Source: JBFMCT01 sp046565765
Lineage (GTDB): Bacteria; Actinomycetota; Acidimicrobiia; Acidimicrobiales; AC-14
Direction: 5' to 3'
Length of the DNA stretch: 64,000 nucleotides
Assembly: GCA_046565765.1 (NCBI GenBank)
Contig: JBKHXX010000053.1
Coordinates: 27,159-91,158 of the forward strand
Below are positions 59,500 to 64,000 of this stretch, piece by piece (position 1 is the first letter of the stretch; the number at the start of each line of letters is the position of its first letter). The position numbers were made by a program, and so were the translations under genes. The notes beneath the pieces were generated by a model that worked only from the letters and a program-made list of their open reading frames with translations, was not told where the DNA came from and ran no database searches.

Positions 59500-59551
59500 C
59501 GGCGGCGCGGTCGAGGGCGGCGGAGGACCCGGTGGGAGCGGGGAGACGAGG

Positions 59552-61912
59552 GTGGACCTGAACCCGGCGGTGCTGGTAGTGGAGCCGGCCGCCTTCGCGG
59601 CGGCCGCGGCGGTGCTGCGCTACTCCCACCGGGTGGAAGCGTGGCGGCCGTCGGCGGTGGCGCTGGTGGCCGGCCTGTCGGCAGGGGCGGCGGGCATGGC
59701 GGACGGATCGCCCACCGGGCTGGCGCTCCTCGACGTGGTGCTGCTGGCGGCGTTGGGGGCGGCGGGCGCCCTCGCCGGGCTGTGGGCCAGGCCTCCGTGG
59801 CTGCTGGCGGCGGCGGTGGTGGCGGCGGCCGCCGGTGTGGGAGGCCTCGGCTTCCCGCTGGCCCTGGCGGCCCTGGGGCTGGTGCTGGCCACCCTGCTCG
59901 TGCAGGACGAGCCGGTGATCAACGGGGTGGCCGGGGCGCTGGTCGTGCAGGCCTCGCTGCGGCTCGCCCAGCCCCAGGAGGGGGGCATGACGGCGTTGGT
60001 GGCCGCAGTGGCCCTCGGGCTGCTGTTCGTGCCTGTGACCGGGCGGCTCCGGCGCCAGCGGCGGCGGCTGGTGGTGCGGGCCGCGGTTGGGGCGGGCGTC
60101 GTGGCGGTGCTGGGCGCCTTCGCTCTCGGCGTGGCCGGGCTGATGGCCTCGGATCCCCTCCGCCGGGGCCTGTCGACCGCGACGGCGACGATCCGCGGCG
60201 CTCAGGCGGCCGACGCGTCGGCGGCGGCCGAGCCGCTCGCTGCCGCCCGGCGGGACTTCGCCGAGGCCCGGTCCGTCCTGGAGTCCCCCTGGGTGTGGCC
60301 GGCCCGGGCCGTCCCGGTCGTGGCCCAGCACTGGCGGGTGCTCAGAGAGGCGGCCCGGTCGGGGCACGAGCTGGCCGGCGCCGCCCACCGGGCCCTCAGC
60401 GCCCCCGCCCTGAGCGACGTCCACATCAGCGGCGGGCGGGTCCCGGTCGAGCGGCTGGCCGCCGTCGAGCCCACCATGGCCGATGTCGCGGGCCGCGTCT
60501 CGGAGGCCCGCCGCCGGCTCGACGGGGTGCGGTCGATGTGGCTGGTGCCCCCGGTGCGGGCCGAGTTGGACGAGCAGCGGCGGAGGATCGCCGGGATCGA
60601 GCGCACCAGCGACCTGGCGCTGCGGGCCATGCCGCTCGTGCCCCGCCTGCTGGGCCAGGACGGCCCCCGGCGCTACTTCCTCGCCCTGCAGACCCCCGCC
60701 GAGGCCCGGGCAGGGGGCGGCTTCATCGGCAACTTCGGCGAGATCACCGCCGACCGGGGACGGTTGGAGCTGGTCCGCTTCGGCCGCCAGAGCGAGCTGA
60801 CCGACGCAGCCGGCGCCGAGCGGCGCCGGCTGCACACCGCCCCCGACGAGTTCCTGGCCCGCTACGGGCGGTTCAACCCGGAGCGGCACTGGGCCAACGT
60901 CAACCTCTCCCCCGACTTCCCCACCGACGCCCGGGTGATCGCCGACCTCTACCCCCAGTCGGGCGGCGCCCCCATCGACGGGGTGATCGCGGTCGACCCG
61001 GCCGGGCTGGCGGCGCTGCTGCGGGTCGTCGGGCCGCTCCGGGTGCCGTCGTGGCCGGAGCCGATCACCGCCGACAACGCCCTCCAGGTACTGCTGGCCG
61101 ACCAGTACCACCGCTACGAGGCGCAGGCCGAGGACCTCTCAGGCCGCATCGACTTCCTGGGCGAGGTGGCCCAGGAGGCGTGGCGGCGGCTGACCACCGA
61201 CGACCTGCCGCCCCTGCCCGAGCTGCTGGCCGCCCTCGGCCCGGCCGTGGGAGACAAGCACATCCTGCTCTTCAGCACCCGCCCCGACGAACAGGGCCTG
61301 TTCGTGGACATGGGGGCGGCGGGGGAGATGGCGCCGGTGCGCGGCGACTTCATCGGCCTCGTCACCCAGAACGCGTCGGGCAACAAGATCGACTACTTCC
61401 TCCGGCGTGAGATCGACTACCGGGTCCAGCTCGACGGGGCGAGCGGCGGGCTGCAGGCCACGGCGACGGTGGCGCTCCACAACGAGGCCCCGGCGTCGGG
61501 GCTGGCTCCCAGCGTGATCGGCAACCAACTGCGGCCCCGTCTGCCCGACGGCTCCAACAAGCTCTTCCTGTCGTTCTACACCCCGTGGGAGCTGACCGGC
61601 GCCCGCATCGCCGGCGCCCCCGTCGAGCTGGAGCGGGCCACCGAGCTGGGGCGGCGCGTGTACTCCACCTCGCTGGTCATCCCCCCCCGCTCCACGGTGG
61701 TGCTGGAGCTGACTCTGGTGGGGCGACTTCCCCCCACCGACCGCTACCGCCTCGACGTCCACCGCCAGACCATGGTCGCCCCCGACCGGCTGACGGCGGC
61801 GGTGACGGTGGCCGGTCGTGTCCTGCCCGTGGGCGATCCTGCCATCGACCTGGCCGCCGGCACGCCGATCGACGACGACACCACGTTCGAGGCTGCGCTG
61901 GGCCGCGGGTGA
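59552..61912 (+). CDS. DUF4012 multi-span membrane protein
   Basis: The 786-aa protein has about seven hydrophobic helices in the first 215 residues. A large extracytoplasmic DUF4012 region follows, with the family-typical segment RRYFLALQTPAEARAGGGFI, GDKHILLFSTRPDEQ and SGNKIDYFL. DUF4012 proteins are frequent in actinobacterial exopolysaccharide loci. Their function is not established, and a role in glycan attachment or export is inferred only from context. It begins 52 bp after cysN on the same strand. Confidence 0.75.
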   Translation: MDLNPAVLVVEPAAFAAAAAVLRYSHRVEAWRPSAVALVAGLSAGAAGMADGSPTGLALLDVVLLAALGAAGALAGLWARPPWLLAAAVVAAAAGVGGLGFPLALAALGLVLATLLVQDEPVINGVAGALVVQASLRLAQPQEGGMTALVAAVALGLLFVPVTGRLRRQRRRLVVRAAVGAGVVAVLGAFALGVAGLMASDPLRRGLSTATATIRGAQAADASAAAEPLAAARRDFAEARSVLESPWVWPARAVPVVAQHWRVLREAARSGHELAGAAHRALSAPALSDVHISGGRVPVERLAAVEPTMADVAGRVSEARRRLDGVRSMWLVPPVRAELDEQRRRIAGIERTSDLALRAMPLVPRLLGQDGPRRYFLALQTPAEARAGGGFIGNFGEITADRGRLELVRFGRQSELTDAAGAERRRLHTAPDEFLARYGRFNPERHWANVNLSPDFPTDARVIADLYPQSGGAPIDGVIAVDPAGLAALLRVVGPLRVPSWPEPITADNALQVLLADQYHRYEAQAEDLSGRIDFLGEVAQEAWRRLTTDDLPPLPELLAALGPAVGDKHILLFSTRPDEQGLFVDMGAAGEMAPVRGDFIGLVTQNASGNKIDYFLRREIDYRVQLDGASGGLQATATVALHNEAPASGLAPSVIGNQLRPRLPDGSNKLFLSFYTPWELTGARIAGAPVELERATELGRRVYSTSLVIPPRSTVVLELTLVGRLPPTDRYRLDVHRQTMVAPDRLTAAVTVAGRVLPVGDPAIDLAAGTPIDDDTTFEAALGRG

Positions 61913-61973
61913 GCGAATTGCGCCGGCCCCCCCGGGCGGGCCGGTCGGCGGGAAGCGGGGTTGAGCCCCTGAG

Positions 61974-62735
61974 CTACCCGGCGCGGCGGGCCCGCAGGCG
62001 GCGGGCGGCGACCACCTGGGCGGCCAGCGCGGCGACCACCAGCCCGGCTCCCAGCATCACAGCGGTGGCGGCCGAGCTTTCCGAGCCAGTGCCCGCCGTC
62101 GGGATGCCGGCCGGGCCACCGGCCCCTCCACCGGCGCCGACGGCCAGCGGGTAGGCCGCGGCCTGGCCGCAGACAGCCTGGCCGACGATGGTGCCGTCCT
62201 CGAACACGATGGCGTTGCGGGTGACGGAGTCGGGCGTCTCGACGACCTGGTTGACCACCGCATCGGTGCCGTCGGCGAAGGTCACCGGGGTGTTGGGCTC
62301 GGTGATGGTGGTCGTCTGGGTGACCACCACGCCGTTGACGGTCGTGCCCGCGGGCACGTCGACGGCCCCGAACGTCACGCCGCTGCTCGTGCAGTCGGCG
62401 GTGAAGCGCAGGCCGTGGTCGCTGGAGACCCCCTGGATCTCGTAGACGCCGTCGGCCGCGGCCGCGTGCGGCGCGCACCGCCCGCCGGCCGGGTCGCCCA
62501 CGCTCACGTCGCCGATGGTGGGGGAGCCTCCGGCCACGTCGCCGCCCGACCCCGCCGGGCAGTTGGCCACCACCCCGCTGCCCACCAGCGGCGTGGCACT
62601 GCTGTCCTCTGGAACGAGAGCCAGCGCCGGGCCCTGGGTGACGAGCACCAGCGCACCCGCCACGGCGGCCACGAGGGACGCCCGCGCCCCGGCGCTCACG
62701 GCGGCAGCCGCCCGACTACGGACACCGTTGGACAT
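61974..62735 (-). CDS. Secreted surface protein with C-terminal membrane anchor
   Basis: The 253-aa protein has a Sec signal peptide (Arg-containing start, hydrophobic core to about 41, cleavage near ALA). A beta-rich domain with paired cysteines follows (CPAGSGG, CAPHA, ADCTSS, VCGQAA). The C-terminus has IPTAGTGSE, a hydrophobic helix and an arginine-rich tail. This resembles a sortase-type sorting signal, but the pentapeptide is not LPXTG. The ATG at 62735 has GGAGG 4 nt upstream. It is divergent from the metallopeptidase gene across a gap with two palindromes. Confidence 0.6.
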   Translation of the reverse strand: MSNGVRSRAAAAVSAGARASLVAAVAGALVLVTQGPALALVPEDSSATPLVGSGVVANCPAGSGGDVAGGSPTIGDVSVGDPAGGRCAPHAAAADGVYEIQGVSSDHGLRFTADCTSSGVTFGAVDVPAGTTVNGVVVTQTTTITEPNTPVTFADGTDAVVNQVVETPDSVTRNAIVFEDGTIVGQAVCGQAAAYPLAVGAGGGAGGPAGIPTAGTGSESSAATAVMLGAGLVVAALAAQVVAARRLRARRAG

Positions 62736-62755
62736 CGTTCCTCCGCTTCTCGCCC

Positions 62756-62767
62756 GCTCTCGAGAGC
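62756..62767. promoter_or_regulatory. Perfect 12-bp palindrome (operator candidate)
   Basis: GCTCTCGAGAGC is a perfect palindrome 21 bp upstream of the surface-protein start, in the short gap shared with the divergent metallopeptidase gene. It could bind a dimeric regulator. Confidence 0.35.
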
Positions 62768-62797
62768 CTGCGGTGTGCCTGTGGAAAAGTAACGCTA

Positions 62798-62809
62798 GCA
62801 CCCGGGTGC
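62798..62809. promoter_or_regulatory. Second perfect 12-bp palindrome (operator candidate)
   Basis: GCACCCGGGTGC is a second perfect palindrome in the same gap, 15 bp before the metallopeptidase start. An AT-richer stretch between the two (GGAAAAGTAACGCTA) is a plausible promoter core. Confidence 0.35.
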
Positions 62810-62823
62810 GGGAGTTGGGCCCG

Positions 62824-63435
62824 ATGGGCGAGGCTGTGCCGGTGAGGCGTGTGGCTCTCGTCGCCGTGCTGGCCACGACCGTGGCCGTCGCAGCCCTGGT
62901 CTGGGCCCAGCGCCCGGGCGACGGCGAGGGGAGTGGCGCCGCCGAGGGCTCGGCGTGGGCCGCGCTCGATGCCCAGGCCCGCTGCGACCAGGCGGTGGAG
63001 CTGGTGACGCACCCCGACCGCTGGCCGTTGCGGTGCCGGTGGCGGGCGCCGGGCGAGCAGCTGGTGGGCCAGGCCTACCCCCCGCCGGCCGGGGAGGCGC
63101 CCTTCGACGCCCCCCGGGTGGAGATCTACGTCGCCCCCGAGCAGAGCCGGGAGGACGTGGCCCGGGCCATCGCCCACGAGCTGGGCCACATGCACCACAC
63201 CCGCCGCCCCACGTTCGTGGCGGACTGGCTGGCCGCTCGCAACCTCGACCCCGCCACACCGTCGGAGGTGTGGACCGAGGACTACGCCGAGGTCTTCGCC
63301 GCCCTGTTCGCGCCGCCGTCCACCGCCTGGCGAGCCCCGACACCCCGACCCAGCCCGGGGGCGGTCGAGGAGCTGAAGGCCCGCTTCTTCGCCGGCGCCG
63401 GCGCCCCGGCTCGAGAGCGGCCGGCGGGCGGGTGA
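62824..63435 (+). CDS. Membrane-anchored or secreted HExxH metallopeptidase-like protein
   Basis: The 203-aa protein has an N-terminal hydrophobic helix (about 9-28, signal peptide or anchor). A small domain follows with the zinc motif HELGH (118-122) and a downstream acidic segment EDYAEVFA (about 152-159), the likely third ligand of a gluzincin-like site. Two cysteines (54 and 71) could form a disulfide. No known small peptidase family was recognised. Position next to the wall-anchored-like protein suggests an envelope role. Confidence 0.65.
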   Translation: MGEAVPVRRVALVAVLATTVAVAALVWAQRPGDGEGSGAAEGSAWAALDAQARCDQAVELVTHPDRWPLRCRWRAPGEQLVGQAYPPPAGEAPFDAPRVEIYVAPEQSREDVARAIAHELGHMHHTRRPTFVADWLAARNLDPATPSEVWTEDYAEVFAALFAPPSTAWRAPTPRPSPGAVEELKARFFAGAGAPARERPAGG

Positions 63436-63464
63436 CGGCCGTTTGCCTCCCGTGAGCCGTCACC
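63431..63464. repeat. Inverted repeat after the metallopeptidase gene
   Basis: GGTGACGG (63431-63438) and CCGTCACC (63457-63464) are perfect 8-bp arms with an 18-nt spacer, overlapping the stop codon. It may be a terminator hairpin or an operator for the following gene. Confidence 0.35.
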
Positions 63465-63551
63465 TGCTGTTCACATCTTGTCGGGGCGTCGCGAGGAGGT
63501 GGTTTGTTAACATGCGGCGCGGCTGGTTGAGCACTTTCGAGGAGCCCCACG

Positions 63552-64000
63552 TTGAACAGGCAGCGGCTCAAGCAGTACCGCACGACGCTCCAGGCCCTCT
63601 ACGACGCAGCCTGTTGGGCTCTGGGGCTCGTGCTCGCCACCACGCTCCGCTACGACTTCACGGTCCAAGCCACCGACTTCGGCGGCGTGGTGCGCATCTT
63701 CCCGTTCGTGGTCGCGGGGCAGCTCGTCGCCGGCGTGCTGTCCGGGATGTACCGGGGGCGATGGCGGTTCGGGAGCTTCGACGAGGTCCTGGCGCTGGCT
63801 CAGGGCGTCTTCCTGACCGCGACGCTGACGTTCCTCGCCAACGGCCTCCTCGACCCACCGGTCGTGCCCCGGAGCGTGCCGGTGGGGGCGAGCGTGATCG
63901 CCCTGGTGCTCATGGGTTCGGGCCGTTACCTGTGGAGGCTCACCGACGAGCGCCGCCGCCGCCCGCAGGGCGGTGACTGCCGGCGGCTTCTCGTCTTCGG
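63552..64000 (+). CDS. Polysaccharide biosynthesis protein, CapD/PglF-like, N-terminal fragment
   Basis: A TTG with GAGGAG about 8 nt upstream opens a frame that runs off the right edge. The 149 visible residues contain an N-terminal amphipathic stretch and about four membrane helices (from DAACWALGLVLATTLRYD onward). Then comes a basic linker, and RRLLVFG starts a Rossmann strand. This is the arrangement of membrane-bound nucleotide-sugar 4,6-dehydratases such as CapD and PglF. The catalytic domain is outside the window, so the assignment rests on the membrane part. Confidence 0.6.
   Translation, partial: MNRQRLKQYRTTLQALYDAACWALGLVLATTLRYDFTVQATDFGGVVRIFPFVVAGQLVAGVLSGMYRGRWRFGSFDEVLALAQGVFLTATLTFLANGLLDPPVVPRSVPVGASVIALVLMGSGRYLWRLTDERRRRPQGGDCRRLLVF

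Noticed and set aside
63511..63976. ATG frame with AGGAGG upstream at the right edge
   Set aside because: It overlaps the TTG frame that encodes clear membrane helices and a Rossmann strand. Its own product is Arg/Pro-rich without motifs, and spacing to AGGAGG is long.

Overview
The window is very GC-rich DNA that codes densely on both strands, with frequent GTG/TTG starts and 1-14 bp overlaps between neighbouring genes. The gene content fits a high-GC actinobacterium: Rho with a long charged N-terminal insertion, a zinc-type L31, the order rho-rpmE-tsaC-prfA-prmC-wecA, XRE-NB-ARC-TPR regulators and a UbiB kinase coupled to a MOSC protein. The use of an ApgM-like protein in place of ThrB makes me favour a deep branch such as Acidimicrobiia, but that is inference. 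There is no rRNA, CRISPR array, recognisable transposase or prophage.

Layout. (1) 1-2.1 kb: end of a response-regulator gene, then a MOSC protein coupled to a UbiB kinase. (2) 2.1-10.9 kb: an unusual accessory block. A three-gene minus-strand operon ends in a 1247-aa protein that joins a Lon-type (S16) protease domain, a STAND-like P-loop ATPase and a long helical repeat region. Next to it are a divergent promoter with an operator-like repeat, a highly structured leader before a 47-aa membrane peptide, and a convergent XRE-NB-ARC-TPR regulator. (3) 11-17 kb: tRNA-Arg(CCG), a CheY-like receiver, argS, lysA, hom and thrC. (4) 16.9-17.9 kb: an AbiEi/DUF559 gene between two palindromic direct repeats. 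(5) 17.9-20.4 kb: a lipoprotein sugar dehydrogenase divergent from an ApgM-family protein, the proposed replacement for homoserine kinase. (6) 20.4-26 kb: a rho leader with two short reading frames, then rho, rpmE, tsaC, prfA and prmC.

(7) 26-64 kb: a large surface-glycan locus that runs off the right edge. It has a lipid-carrier initiating transferase, five glycosyltransferases, two nucleotide-sugar epimerases, a flippase, an O-antigen-ligase-like polymerase and a Wzz/tyrosine-kinase fusion. The start of a CapD-like protein lies at the edge. Modifying enzymes are abundant: four methyltransferases, a sulfotransferase, an SGNH-carbamoyltransferase fusion, two asparagine-synthase-type amidotransferases and an acyltransferase. 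cysC-cysD-cysN can make PAPS, and no PAPS reductase is present in the window, which suggests the donor serves glycan sulfation. Exported proteins in the locus include a glycoside-hydrolase-like lipoprotein with a CBM9-like domain, a DUF4012 protein, a proline-rich membrane protein, a wall-anchored-like protein and a small metallopeptidase. The inferred product is a methylated, sulfated, carbamoylated and possibly amidated and acylated extracellular polysaccharide.

The best candidate for an undescribed system is the Lon-STAND block at 2-11 kb. Next come the glycan-modification set and the repeat-flanked DUF559 unit.
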